Origin: Brevibacillus brevis | GTDB lineage: Bacteria > Bacillota > Bacilli > Brevibacillales > Brevibacillaceae | NCBI RefSeq assembly: GCF_031583145.1 | Contig: NZ_CP134050.1 | Location: forward strand, 5,383,501 to 5,447,500 | Length of the DNA: 64,000 bases | Direction: 5' to 3' | In this document: positions 48,995-57,382 of the stretch, in pieces | How the letters are laid out: every line of letters starts with the position of its first letter | How positions within the stretch are numbered: position 1 is the first letter of the stretch | Notes under the pieces: model-generated | What the model saw: only the letters and a program-made list of their open reading frames with translations | What the model was told of the DNA's origin: nothing | Databases searched by the model: none | Position numbers and translations under genes: made by a program

Positions 48995-51363
48995 ACCGGC
49001 ACACCTCCTCTCGTTTCCAATGCGTCCAGGAGCGATTTCTCGATGATGCTCTTGATCTTTTGCGCGACGGACGGATCTCCGAGCATCTTCAGCATGGTCG
49101 GGATGTCCTGCAAGACCCCTTCCGCGTGCAGGGGAATCGTGATTTGCGGAATGGTGATGGAGACGGAGGACGGCTGTGCTCGTACAGCGGACGCAGGCGA
49201 GCTGCCCGGTACAGGAGGACCGCTCGGCATCGTTTGGCGAATCGCCTGACGCTCCTCCGCCTCAAGCGGCTTTCGCACCCCCGTAACCGGTGCTTCCGAG
49301 CCCCCCTGCCACCATGACTTGATTCCGTCAAAAGCTGCACTGCCGAGCATCGAGCCGCCGAATCCGCCGATCAGACCGCCGATGACACCGCCCGCAGCCG
49401 TACCGATGATCGGGACCACGGAGCCGATGGCCGCACCGGCCGCAGCTCCTGCCGCCGCTCCGCCCCAGCTGCCCAGCGCCTCGGCGCCGAGCTGCCCCGC
49501 TTTCTCCAGCTTGTTGTCGGACTGCAGCCATTCAGCCGCGCCCAATACCGTACCCAGCAACGGAACCTTCCGCAGCAGCGTTTTCGCTCCTTTGAGACCG
49601 GCACCCCCGGGAATGCCGGAATGGCTGCTGCCTCCAGGAGAAAATCCGCTAAATTGGCGGGATGCAAATCCATCGACTGTGTGCCCAGAACCTTTGCTTT
49701 CGGTATGAGCAGCTGCGCTCTTTCCGGCTCCCTGATCCTTGGCCATTTCTTTCGCGGTAGCCGATCTGGAATCTTTGGCGTTCGACTCGGAAAGGTCAGC
49801 AGCGGTTTGATGAGGACCTCCTGATTTACCGCCATCGGATTTTGCACCACCCGAATCGTGATCGGGAACGGTGCCCCCTGCTGGGCCTTGCCTCTTTCCT
49901 TGGAACAATTTTCGCGAGGCATCCCATAGGTCTCTGCCAAGCGGAACCATCTGTGCTGCTTTCGCCATGCCTATCACGATGGTGCCAGCAATGATAAGAT
50001 CATCAATGAAAGATTTCACTGAGACATTCGCCTCATTAAATGTGCGGATTAATGATGCCATGGCCTGTGAAATACCCTCATAAAAACCGGATGTATCCTT
50101 GGCAAAGAAAGCCGATGCCTCCATCACTTCCTGCTTGGCTTTCGCTTGCTCCACCATCTGATCATAATACGCATTTTCCCGAGTAGCCGCCTCGTAGGAC
50201 TTGTCGACCTCGTTCCCCACCTGAGTCCGCGTTTCCCCGGTCGCGATTTTCCCCGCCGTCTCCAAGAGGTGCGGGAACTGGGACCCCAGGTCTTTCCCAG
50301 CATTGCCTCCCAGGCTTTGCAGCACCTTTTGCTGAGCGGCTTTGTCCTGCATCGTAGCGATGGACATCATCAGTTTCCCGAGCGCGATTCGCTGCTCGTC
50401 CTGGTCGCCAGATGCCAGCGCTCCCGTAATTTTCGCCGCCTCTTCTTTTGCCAGGGAAGCGGATTTTGCTCCCTTGCCCTGCGATTCGTACTGCGTCTGG
50501 AGCAGCTTTGTGAGCTCCCCTTGGTCGGCGAACTTGAGCGTGCTCTCCCGCAGCGCACTAAACGCCTTGTCATCGTTCCAGATACCCAGTTTGCCGATCT
50601 CGCTGACCATCGTCGCCATTTTTTCGGGCGTGTCCAACAGCTTGCCGTTTTGGGCACTGAACTCGACGACGGCATCCACGAACTTGCCGTTCAAGTCTCC
50701 TGCGTGGTTGCTCATGTACTGAATCGAATTAGCCAGCCGCGCCGCATCATCAATCCCGGTGCTTTGCCGCAGGGCCGCCATCATTTTCAGGTGCTCCTCT
50801 GGCCCGTACTTCGTCGTGAGGCTCAGTTTGGTCGCCTGCTCCGCGTAGGCTTCCGCGTGCTTGGGATTCACCTGTTCACTTTTGGAAACAAGCGCCATCA
50901 CTTGCGATTTGTTCAAGTACGGATTCACGGTGGCCAAGCGACTGGTGAGCTCGTCGAAACGTCTCATTTCTTCATTGGTCTTTCCCTTGGCAGCATACAA
51001 TGCGCGCTCTCTGGCGGCTGCCTTCCCCTCATCCACAGTTGCACTCCAGGTGGTCCCCAGGGCTAACTTCGAAAGCTGCGAGCTAATACTCGTTACCTGT
51101 TGACTCACGGCTCCGAGTTTGTCCAGAAAGGTACCAAACCGCTCCATCCTCGATGGCATTTCTTGTCCGAGCTGATTCATCTCCTCGCGCATCTTTCGGA
51201 CCTGCAGCTGCATCTGCTCCATCCCGCTGGCGAACTCTCTGGTCATTTTCTGCATCGACCTTCCGGCTGTCCCCAGCGTGCCCGAGAATCTTCCCGCTTC
51301 CGCAGACAGCTTACGGACTTCCTTGCGTACAGCCTGGAGCTGGTCTTTTTCTGAAAAAAACAC
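48991..51363 (-). CDS. Tail tape-measure protein (XkdO-like)
   Basis: 790 residues from GTG 51361-51363, with GGGGGTGA 7 nt upstream; ATG 51393 in the same frame has no ribosome site. N-terminal coiled coils (LQAVRKEVRKLSAEAGRF, MQLQVRKMREEMNQL), then the phage minor-tail region, hydrophobic segments (about 480-500) and a Gly/Ala-rich hydrophobic stretch (WGGAAAGAAAGAAIGSVVPIIGTAAGGVIGGLIGG). Shorter than PBSX XkdO, so the particle tail should be shorter (length scales with tape-measure length; inference). Confidence 0.9.
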   Translation of the reverse strand: MFFSEKDQLQAVRKEVRKLSAEAGRFSGTLGTAGRSMQKMTREFASGMEQMQLQVRKMREEMNQLGQEMPSRMERFGTFLDKLGAVSQQVTSISSQLSKLALGTTWSATVDEGKAAARERALYAAKGKTNEEMRRFDELTSRLATVNPYLNKSQVMALVSKSEQVNPKHAEAYAEQATKLSLTTKYGPEEHLKMMAALRQSTGIDDAARLANSIQYMSNHAGDLNGKFVDAVVEFSAQNGKLLDTPEKMATMVSEIGKLGIWNDDKAFSALRESTLKFADQGELTKLLQTQYESQGKGAKSASLAKEEAAKITGALASGDQDEQRIALGKLMMSIATMQDKAAQQKVLQSLGGNAGKDLGSQFPHLLETAGKIATGETRTQVGNEVDKSYEAATRENAYYDQMVEQAKAKQEVMEASAFFAKDTSGFYEGISQAMASLIRTFNEANVSVKSFIDDLIIAGTIVIGMAKAAQMVPLGRDLWDASRKLFQGKRQGPAGGTVPDHDSGGAKSDGGKSGGPHQTAADLSESNAKDSRSATAKEMAKDQGAGKSAAAHTESKGSGHTVDGFASRQFSGFSPGGSSHSGIPGGAGLKGAKTLLRKVPLLGTVLGAAEWLQSDNKLEKAGQLGAEALGSWGGAAAGAAAGAAIGSVVPIIGTAAGGVIGGLIGGFGGSMLGSAAFDGIKSWWQGGSEAPVTGVRKPLEAEERQAIRQTMPSGPPVPGSSPASAVRAQPSSVSITIPQITIPLHAEGVLQDIPTMLKMLGDPSVAQKIKSIIEKSLLDALETRGGVPV

Positions 51364-51434
51364 GTCCCATTCACCCCCTGTCTTTCCAAACATAAATAGC
51401 GAAGCACAAGCCGGGTACCGGAAAAGCCAGAGGC

Positions 51435-51601
51435 TCAGCCTCTAGCGTTTTCCTCCTCCGATTCGATGATCTGGCACGCAAACAGGAACAGCTTTTGCTT
51501 GTACCGATCGACTTCGTACTCCAACAGATCCGACGGCAGCCCGCGGCCTTTCAAAAAGGCCCGGCAAAGATGCCAGGCTTCCCCGTCAGATCGGATCAGT
51601 T
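51435..51601 (-). CDS. -1 frameshift extension of the tail-assembly chaperone
   Basis: Reading shifts at A AAA AAC (51605-51599) from the XkdN frame into -1, adding 54 residues (LIRSDGEAWHLCRAFLKGRG ... ACQIIESEEENARG) and ending at TGA 51437-51435. This gives a fused product of about 180 residues. The extension has no start codon or ribosome site of its own, coding-like composition, and fills the only gap between XkdN and the tape measure, exactly where gpGT-type products lie in tailed phages. Confidence 0.82.
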
Positions 51602-51976
51602 TTTTGCTTCTTCGATGGCTTCCTCCTCAGACTGGCCGGCGTTGACCTGGCGGACGGCCTGAAGCAGCTGCGTGTAGCCTTCCGGGTTGTCGCGGAAAAT
51701 CTTCTCCACCAGCTCGTACTTGCTTCCGACCTTGTAGGCTTTTTTCAGCTCCTCCTGATTCCATGGAAAATCGTGCTCGGTCGCTTTCACCAGACGCGCG
51801 TCGTTGTACAGGAACCAATCGGTCTTGTCCCCCTTGTCCGCCATGCGCTCGCAGTCGCGCAGCTCGGACAGATTCAATTGGCGGACCTTCCACACATCCC
51901 CGTCGATGACGACCTCGATTTCTTTGCGCGGCGCTGGCTCCTGGGCCTTCGCCAAATATTTCTCCAGCTTGTTCAT
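51596..51976 (-). CDS. Tail assembly chaperone, short form (XkdN)
   Basis: 126 residues. Features: KLEKYLAKAQEPAPRKEIEVVIDGDVWKVRQLNLSELRDCERMADKGDKTDWFLYNDARLVKATEHDFPW, typical of XkdN/tail-chaperone proteins that coat the tape measure before tube polymerisation. AAGGGGG precedes ATG 51976. The 3' end carries the frameshift site. Confidence 0.9.
   Translation of the reverse strand: MNKLEKYLAKAQEPAPRKEIEVVIDGDVWKVRQLNLSELRDCERMADKGDKTDWFLYNDARLVKATEHDFPWNQEELKKAYKVGSKYELVEKIFRDNPEGYTQLLQAVRQVNAGQSEEEAIEEAKN
51599..51605 (-). promoter_or_regulatory. Programmed -1 frameshift site A AAA AAC
   Basis: Canonical slippery heptamer in the correct zero-frame phase, one codon before the XkdN stop (51596-51598). 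A hairpin GGCCTTT/AAAGGCC (51545-51551/51555-51561) lies about 38 nt downstream and could stimulate slippage. Confidence 0.82.
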
Positions 51977-51991
51977 TTCGCTTTTTCCCCC

Positions 51992-52444
51992 TTATTCGAT
52001 GTACGCAGGCAGTTCGTCCAAATAATCCGGCTTGTCGATGGAAATCCCTTTCAGGTCGTACGTCGCGTGGTCGGTTCCGTCCGCCTTGGCTTCCCACAGG
52101 GTGATCTCTTCCGGATTGAGCACGATGTTGGAAATGCGCACGCGCTCGGAGTTGCCGCCTTCCTTGTCCAGCGTCTCCCCGATCAGGAAAGGCAGCATCG
52201 GCGTCTTGCCGCTTGTCAGCTGCTCCACGCAGTAGTATTTGAGGGCCGCGTTGGTGGCCGTGATCTTGAGCGTGACCTCCACGTGCCAGTCGTTGACGGT
52301 CTGGATTTTTCCTTTTTGCAGACGATTCGTGTCGCCGTACTCCACCTTGAGGGTCATTTTCCCTTCCAGCGTCCCGTAGATCGGATCCCCGTTTTCGTCG
52401 TAAATTTGGCAGTTTTTCAGTTTGATATCGCGTGCAATCGCCAT
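51992..52444 (-). CDS. Tail tube protein (XkdM)
   Basis: 150 residues. MAIARDIKLKNCQIYDENGDPIYGTLEGKMTLKVEYG, IQTVNDWHVEVTLKITATN and FDLKGISIDKPDYLDELPAYIE-like end match XkdM-type inner tube proteins of contractile tails. ATG abuts the sheath gene stop (TAAATG). Forms the rigid tube that penetrates the target envelope. Confidence 0.9.
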   Translation of the reverse strand: MAIARDIKLKNCQIYDENGDPIYGTLEGKMTLKVEYGDTNRLQKGKIQTVNDWHVEVTLKITATNAALKYYCVEQLTSGKTPMLPFLIGETLDKEGGNSERVRISNIVLNPEEITLWEAKADGTDHATYDLKGISIDKPDYLDELPAYIE

Positions 52445-53782
52445 TTACAGCACCTCCCAGTCAATGTCAAAGTATTCGATGGCATCCAGCGGCTTGGCGG
52501 ACAGAAGGAAGCCCCTGCGGTCCCCTACACCGTTTTTGAGATCCGCAAACGTCCAACCCGAATCGATGGCGCCCTGCTGCTCGCGGACCGTCATGTAGGC
52601 ATGGACCGCCGAAACAAAGACAGCGCCGCCCAAATCGTTGTTGCTCAGCTTACCCTTGTACTTCTTGCCGACCTGGCTGATGTCGTTGACGATCTGATCG
52701 AGCGTCATGCTGACCCGGATTTTTCCGTAGTCCTCGCGTTCGCCGGTGCCCACGACGGCCAGCGTGTTGACGGCGCTCTCGATGATGTACACGCCGCCGT
52801 CTCGCGTCGCAATCAGGGTGCCAGTCCCGAGTGCGCGCAAAATCTCGGTGTGTCCCCAATCCTTCAGCGCTTTTTTCAATGGAACCACGACGGCTGTCAG
52901 CGACTCGTGCGCAGGCGTCGCCGCGATCATCCCGGCCACCCACGCTGCCCATTCCAGACTGCCGTACGTCTTGCCGTTGTTGTGCTCGCCCGCGATCGCG
53001 CAGTTCACCACATAACGTGCGTTTTGCGCGACGGAGCGCTCCACATGCTTGTCCATGTTGTCATCGTCGGCGCTTTTGCCCCCGATGACCAGCGTGCTCA
53101 GCTTTTTGTTCTGCGTCCGGCGGTCATTCATGAACTGCTTCGCCGCCGCTTGTACCGCCACATCGTCAAACGGGAGGTACATCGTGTCGAAGTCGGCACC
53201 GGATACAGCCGCAAACAGCTTCGTCGCGTCGGAAGCGCTCCATGCAGGGGCCCCGCTCGTGCCGCCGGCCAGCGCAATTTCCGGCATCAGGGAAATCGCC
53301 GCGTCGCCGAGTTTTTTCACGCGCACGTAAATGGATTGGTTCGTCTTCGCTGCCAGCTCGTCCGCATTGGCAAACGAGTACTTCTCGGTGCGAATCGGCC
53401 CTTGCACCTGCAGCTCCTTTTTGCCCGGCTCGGACGCCGAGGAAATGACGGCGATTTTCAGATCGTTGCCGCGCAGGCCCGGGTACAGCGCTTCGACCCG
53501 GAACGCGTCCGGCTGCTCGTAGGAGGCTGCTGCAGCCGCCCCGTTGGTCACCCGATAACCGAGGACGGTCGCGCCGCCCTCCGCCGCCAGCTCGATGGCG
53601 TCCACTTCCCCGAAGGTTTCCGCCAGACGCTCATCGTAGCTCGAGAGCCGCACCAGCGTATCCGGCGCTCCCCACTCCGCTTGATACGGCACCAGCACGA
53701 CACCGCTCTTCGCTTCTACGCGTTCTTTTGCTTTTGCAATCAATTCGACCGTGACTCCCGGTCTCTCCCGATGAATGGTCAT
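52445..53782 (-). CDS. Contractile tail sheath protein (XkdK)
   Basis: 445 residues from ATG 53782 (GGGAG upstream; the frame upstream lacks a ribosome site). Opening MTIHRERPGVTVELIAKAKERVEAKSGVVLVPYQAEWG and AESLTAVVVPLKKALKDWG-type core plus the C-terminal SMTLDQIVNDISQVGKKYKGKLSNNDLGG match phage_sheath_1/XkdK. Presence of a sheath makes this an R-type (contractile) particle, not F-type. Confidence 0.93.
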   Translation of the reverse strand: MTIHRERPGVTVELIAKAKERVEAKSGVVLVPYQAEWGAPDTLVRLSSYDERLAETFGEVDAIELAAEGGATVLGYRVTNGAAAAASYEQPDAFRVEALYPGLRGNDLKIAVISSASEPGKKELQVQGPIRTEKYSFANADELAAKTNQSIYVRVKKLGDAAISLMPEIALAGGTSGAPAWSASDATKLFAAVSGADFDTMYLPFDDVAVQAAAKQFMNDRRTQNKKLSTLVIGGKSADDDNMDKHVERSVAQNARYVVNCAIAGEHNNGKTYGSLEWAAWVAGMIAATPAHESLTAVVVPLKKALKDWGHTEILRALGTGTLIATRDGGVYIIESAVNTLAVVGTGEREDYGKIRVSMTLDQIVNDISQVGKKYKGKLSNNDLGGAVFVSAVHAYMTVREQQGAIDSGWTFADLKNGVGDRRGFLLSAKPLDAIEYFDIDWEVL

Positions 53783-53835
53783 TCGTTTCTCCCGCCTTTG
53801 TTTTTTCTTGGTTTTGTTTCGCCCCTGCCTCAACG

Positions 53836-53892
53836 AAAAAGAGCCCCTCGTCCTCAGACTGTCATCGTCCGAGTGTCCGCGGTGCTCTTTTT
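53836..53892 (-). terminator. Terminator-like hairpin between the XkdJ-like and sheath genes
   Basis: AAAAAGAGC (53836-53844) pairs with GCTCTTTTT (53884-53892) around about 39 nt; T-runs flank it on both strands. It would reduce read-through into the structural genes from upstream, or act as an attenuator. Confidence 0.6.
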
Positions 53893-53947
53893 GTGTTGGT
53901 CAGGACGTCAATCACGCGCACATACACTGACTTTCTGCCGCCGCTCT

Positions 53948-54406
53948 TCACGGCGCCTCCTGAATGTCAAACGCGTTCAGCTTTTCCCCGCTCTCCCGCG
54001 GAACGGGCACGTGGTACGTGAACCGGAACGTCATTTCCAGCCGGTCCTTCTTGTCACGCCAGATCCGAAAGGTAGCGCTGTCCACCTCGATGCAGATGTC
54101 CGCCGTCTTCCCCCGGTAGCTGTACTGCTTTTGGCGCAGCAGCTGCCGCAGCGGCTCAGCGGACAGCGGCTGGTAAATCCCCTCGCTAAGGGGAAACTGC
54201 AGGACGATGACAGCATCCGCCTCGACCTGGTAGGATGTCAGGCTGCTCTGCACCTCACCCGCGCCCTGCGTCGTCACAATGGCGACGGGCGCTTCGAACC
54301 GATGCTCAAGCCACTCCTGCATATTTGCCAATGTCGCCAGTCCCGGATACGCTTCCTCTACCAGGTCGACGACGACGGAGATTTCAGGCTCCATGCCGCT
54401 TTGCAC
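53948..54406 (-). CDS. XkdJ-like / tail terminator-type protein (DUF6838-like)
   Basis: 152 residues, GTG 54404-54406 with GGAG 8 nt upstream. ISVVVDLVEEAYPGLATLANMQEWLEHRFEAP, QFPLSEGIYQPLSAEPLRQLLRQKQYSYRGKTADICIEVD and MTFRFTYHVPVPRE fit the small protein preceding the sheath gene in PBSX-type loci (XkdJ), whose fold resembles tail terminators. It is the first phage-type gene; nothing of the head module lies upstream. Confidence 0.75.
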   Translation of the reverse strand: MQSGMEPEISVVVDLVEEAYPGLATLANMQEWLEHRFEAPVAIVTTQGAGEVQSSLTSYQVEADAVIVLQFPLSEGIYQPLSAEPLRQLLRQKQYSYRGKTADICIEVDSATFRIWRDKKDRLEMTFRFTYHVPVPRESGEKLNAFDIQEAP

Positions 54407-54780
54407 CTACCTTTCTCCAGTTCGGGAAGTCTTGACTTCACAGGCAACCACCTCCTTGCCAGTCTTGAGATTGGGTGTTGCGTGTAGCAGCGGTTGACTT
54501 GCATCCGCCGAGCAGGGAGCGAGTGGACTTTTGCCTTGAACTCGCAAATGGTTGTGGGCTTTCTGCCTTGGGTCCCTGCTCGCCGGAAGCTGCCGCCTAA
54601 CAGAAAGAGCCACCCGGTCTGCTCGGGCGGCTCTTTTCTTTTTGTCTCTTCTCTGTTTCTTTGTTTCGCTTGGCTTAAGTATAAACCGGATGGCGATTTC
54701 AGAGGGAAAATGGATGGGAGTGTCAGGTTGTGTAAAGGGTTGTCTGGGCATTCCTTCGTCTTTGTGCCGTTCCTTCCTTC
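54407..54780. other. 374-bp region between tailocin and EamA genes
   Basis: Contains the structured element 54509-54636 (listed separately), an inverted repeat GAAGTC-TT-GACTTC (54426-54439), and a -10-like TATACT on the minus strand near 54675-54680. A 27-codon minus frame from a GTG just after AAGGAGG (near 54450) overlaps the XkdJ-like start and is doubtful. No head genes. Confidence 0.5.
54509..54636. ncRNA. Candidate structured RNA element plus terminator hairpin
   Basis: CGAGCAGGGA (54509-54518) pairs perfectly with TCCCTGCTCG (54573-54582). Inside, GCGAGT (54519-54524) pairs with ACTCGC (54540-54545) and a further short hairpin follows, giving a three-way junction. On the plus strand a hairpin AAAGAGCC...GGCTCTTTT (about 54604-54636) with T-rich tail follows. 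Could be a small RNA, a 5' leader, or a repeat copy; no RNA family recognised. Confidence 0.35.
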
Positions 54781-55722
54781 TCAAAAACTCCCTGCCTGTT
54801 TCACCTTCCGAACGAGGCGTTGTTTCCCCCCGATCAAAACCATTCCGAGGACGACCAGCAGCCCTCCCGTCCATTGCTGCCATCCAGCTACCTCTCCCAA
54901 TACCGCGACAGACAGCAGCAAGGCTGTAAACGGCATCATGCCCGACAAAGCGGCAGCAGTGGATGCATCACATCTTTTGATCCCGGCGTACCAAAAAATG
55001 AAAGCGAGAGCCGTCACAAACGGTCCGTACCACACCAGTGCCAGCCATTCACTCCACCCGATGGCAGCCAGAGCGGATAAGGGATTCTCAAAAAGCGCCG
55101 GAACCACGCAGAGTATCAGAGCCAGAGCGGAGACAATCGCCGTTTGTGCAATCGGGTCAAGCGGTCCCGCAGATGAGCCTTCCGTTTGGACAGCGGCTCG
55201 GCGCGAAAAGATGTTGAACAGCGATTCGCTTATGGCGGCACAGAGCACCAGTGCATTCCCCCAAAGATGAGAGAAGGAGAAAGCATTCCCTGATTCAGGT
55301 GTAAGCAATCCCTGTATGAGCAGAACCCCGCCGACGGTACTGAGGATGCCAAGCGCCGCAGCGCGATTAACCGTCTCTTTCAATAGAAGCAAGGCGAGCA
55401 GAACGGTAACGGCCGGCGTTGCTCCCGTCAAGATTCCCGCTTCTCCGGCGCTTGTCCGGGAGAGGCCGAAAAGCAAAAACAGACGAAACAGAAAGACGCC
55501 AAACAGCGCCTGCACGCACAGGAAAATCCAGTCTCTGGCTGTGCAGCGCCGGATCGTCCGCACGAGCTCTCTTCCCCCGAGCGGCACCAAGCACACAAGT
55601 GCGAAAAGCAAGCTGACAGCTGAGATGGTGAATACCCCCATTTTGTCGTGAACGAACCGTGCCGCAATAACAGAGGAACCCGCAAGAGAAAACGCGCCAG
55701 CCAGGTACAGCATTCCTTTCAT
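54781..55722 (-). CDS. EamA/DMT-family transporter
   Basis: 313 residues from ATG 55722, with about 10 TM helices in two EamA repeats (AGAFSLAGSSVIAARFVHDKMG ... ; GNALVLCAAISESLFNIFSRRA ...). The second repeat ends GGLLVVLGMVLIGGKQ. An in-frame ATG at 55779 has no ribosome site. It is divergent from a MocR-type regulator, a common pairing in which the regulator controls the exporter. Substrate unknown; MocR pairing suggests an amino acid or vitamin B6 related compound (inference). Confidence 0.88.
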   Translation of the reverse strand: MKGMLYLAGAFSLAGSSVIAARFVHDKMGVFTISAVSLLFALVCLVPLGGRELVRTIRRCTARDWIFLCVQALFGVFLFRLFLLFGLSRTSAGEAGILTGATPAVTVLLALLLLKETVNRAAALGILSTVGGVLLIQGLLTPESGNAFSFSHLWGNALVLCAAISESLFNIFSRRAAVQTEGSSAGPLDPIAQTAIVSALALILCVVPALFENPLSALAAIGWSEWLALVWYGPFVTALAFIFWYAGIKRCDASTAAALSGMMPFTALLLSVAVLGEVAGWQQWTGGLLVVLGMVLIGGKQRLVRKVKQAGSF

Positions 55723-55798
55723 CCGTTCCAAGCGATCCACATCCTTCGCATACGATCCATGTGCAGGATCGAAAATCATGCTACAATCGTATTGAAAA

Positions 55799-55823
55799 AA
55801 CTGGTATGGAGAAAGTGCCAGTT
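55799..55823. promoter_or_regulatory. MocR operator in the divergent promoter
   Basis: AACTGG (55799-55804) and CCAGTT (55818-55823) are perfect 6-bp arms 13 nt apart; a further ACCAGT occurs at about 55842. It lies 36 nt before the MocR start. CTGGT-type half sites are known for several MocR regulators. Confidence 0.6.
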
Positions 55824-55858
55824 CAGCTTGAATTCATACAGACCAGTGGGAGGGCCAA

Positions 55859-57259
55859 ATGTGGGGGATTGAACTGCACAGGCAAAGCGAGGTTCCGTTG
55901 AAACGTCAGCTTTACCAAGAGCTGAGGGATCGGATTGTGAGCGGCAGGCTGGAAGCCGGAGAAGCGCTGCCTTCCACCCGCGAGCTGGCCGGCGAACTGA
56001 AGGTGTCCCGCAACACGGTGAACGAAGCCTACGAGATGCTGATCGCGGAAGGCTTTGTCCAAAGCCGCCAGGGAGCGGCGACGCGGGTGGCGGAAGGCGT
56101 ATTCCTGGAGAGAAAACCAAGCGAAGAGCTGCCAAAGCCCGAGAAAACCTCCGTTGCCCTGTTAGCCGATTTCCAGACCGGCCAGCCGGATTTGCGGAGA
56201 TTCCCGCGCTACCTGTGGCAGCAAACCGTACAAAAGGCCATGCAAGAAATGCCGCCGCACCTCTTTGGCTACACTGGACCTGCCGGACTGCCGAAACTTC
56301 GCGAGGAAATTGCCGCATGGCTTTTTCGCAGCAAGGGGCTTTCCGTCGATCCGGAGAACATCTTCATTACGTCCGGGGCCACCCATGCCCTGCATTTGGC
56401 GGCCGACTTGCTGTATGAGGAAGGAAAGGAGATTTTGGTCGAGGACCCTTGCAACCGCGGGATGTACCATACGTTTCTGCACAGAGGGTACCCGCTTTCC
56501 CCTATTCCGGCAGATGAGCACGGGCTGCGGACGGAATGCCTGAACGGAAAGCAGGCTTGCGCGGTCTACGTGACGCCCTCGCACCAATTTCCGCTCGGCG
56601 GGATTTTGCCCGCCAGCCGCCGCGCTGCCTTGATCCGCTATGCCAGGGAGACAAACTGCTACATAGTCGAAGACGATTACGACAGCGAATTCCGCTATTA
56701 CGGCGACCCGGTCGCCCCGCTGCATGCCCTGGATCCCGAGCGGGTCGTTTACGTCGGCACATTCAGCAAAGTGCTGTTCCCGGCGCTTCGCATCGGCTAT
56801 GTCATCCTCCCCGCCAAGCTGCACAAACGCTGGCGCCAGTTGCGCACTCACTCGGACGTCCAAAACCCGCCTTTTGAACAGGCGGCTTTGGCTGAGCTTT
56901 TGCATACTAGAAAGTTTGACAGACATATCGGGAAGATGAGAAAGCTGTACAAAGAGCGCCGCCAAGCTCTGCTCGACGCCCTGCGGGACAACTTTCAGGA
57001 CACATGGCGCTGCTGGGGAGACGCGGCGGGACTGCATCTTGCCGTGGAGTTTTTCGGGATGTCGTTTGACGAAGCGTTTGTGGAGACGTGCAAACGCAAC
57101 CGGATTCGCGTCACACCCGTGGAAGCCCATAGCATCCGCAAGGGAGAACACACCAATAAGCTGTTGTTTGGCTACGGCCATCTGGAGCCGGATGAGATAC
57201 GAAATGGGGTATTTTTGTTGCGGCGGTGTTTTGGGGAGCTATTGAGGGGGCCTAGATAG
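55859..57259 (+). CDS. MocR/PdxR-family regulator (GntR HTH fused to PLP aminotransferase domain)
   Basis: 466 residues, GGGAGG upstream of ATG 55859. N-terminal GntR winged helix (VPLKRQLYQELRDRIVSGRLEAGEALPSTRELAGELKVSRNTVNEAYEML), linker, then a fold-type-I aminotransferase domain: FGYTGPAGLPKLREEIA, VEDDYDSEFRY with the PLP-binding Asp, and YVGTFSKVLFPALRIGY with the PLP Lys. MocR proteins sense PLP or amino acids. Divergent operator suggests control of itself and the EamA gene. Confidence 0.92.
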   Translation: MWGIELHRQSEVPLKRQLYQELRDRIVSGRLEAGEALPSTRELAGELKVSRNTVNEAYEMLIAEGFVQSRQGAATRVAEGVFLERKPSEELPKPEKTSVALLADFQTGQPDLRRFPRYLWQQTVQKAMQEMPPHLFGYTGPAGLPKLREEIAAWLFRSKGLSVDPENIFITSGATHALHLAADLLYEEGKEILVEDPCNRGMYHTFLHRGYPLSPIPADEHGLRTECLNGKQACAVYVTPSHQFPLGGILPASRRAALIRYARETNCYIVEDDYDSEFRYYGDPVAPLHALDPERVVYVGTFSKVLFPALRIGYVILPAKLHKRWRQLRTHSDVQNPPFEQAALAELLHTRKFDRHIGKMRKLYKERRQALLDALRDNFQDTWRCWGDAAGLHLAVEFFGMSFDEAFVETCKRNRIRVTPVEAHSIRKGEHTNKLLFGYGHLEPDEIRNGVFLLRRCFGELLRGPR

Positions 57260-57382
57260 GGGGTAAGGGGTAAATCTAGAGAAGAGAACAGACTTCAGTT
57301 CTCCCTAAATCGCCCTTTACTCCTTACATTTATCTGGAAAATACGCTATCAGAACAAATGGGCGGATTTTTTTAAAATTTTA

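Noticed and set aside
37990-54406. Complete prophage
   Set aside because: No integrase, att repeat, repressor, replication, terminase, portal or capsid gene is visible in or beside the locus.
51773-54487. 904-codon plus-strand open frame across sheath, tube and chaperone genes
   Set aside because: Antisense to confident tail genes; composition is that of reverse-frame GC-biased coding.
54407-54883. 158-codon minus frame upstream of the XkdJ-like gene
   Set aside because: Spans a terminator hairpin and a structured intergenic element, overlaps the EamA 3' end and has no ribosome site at its start.
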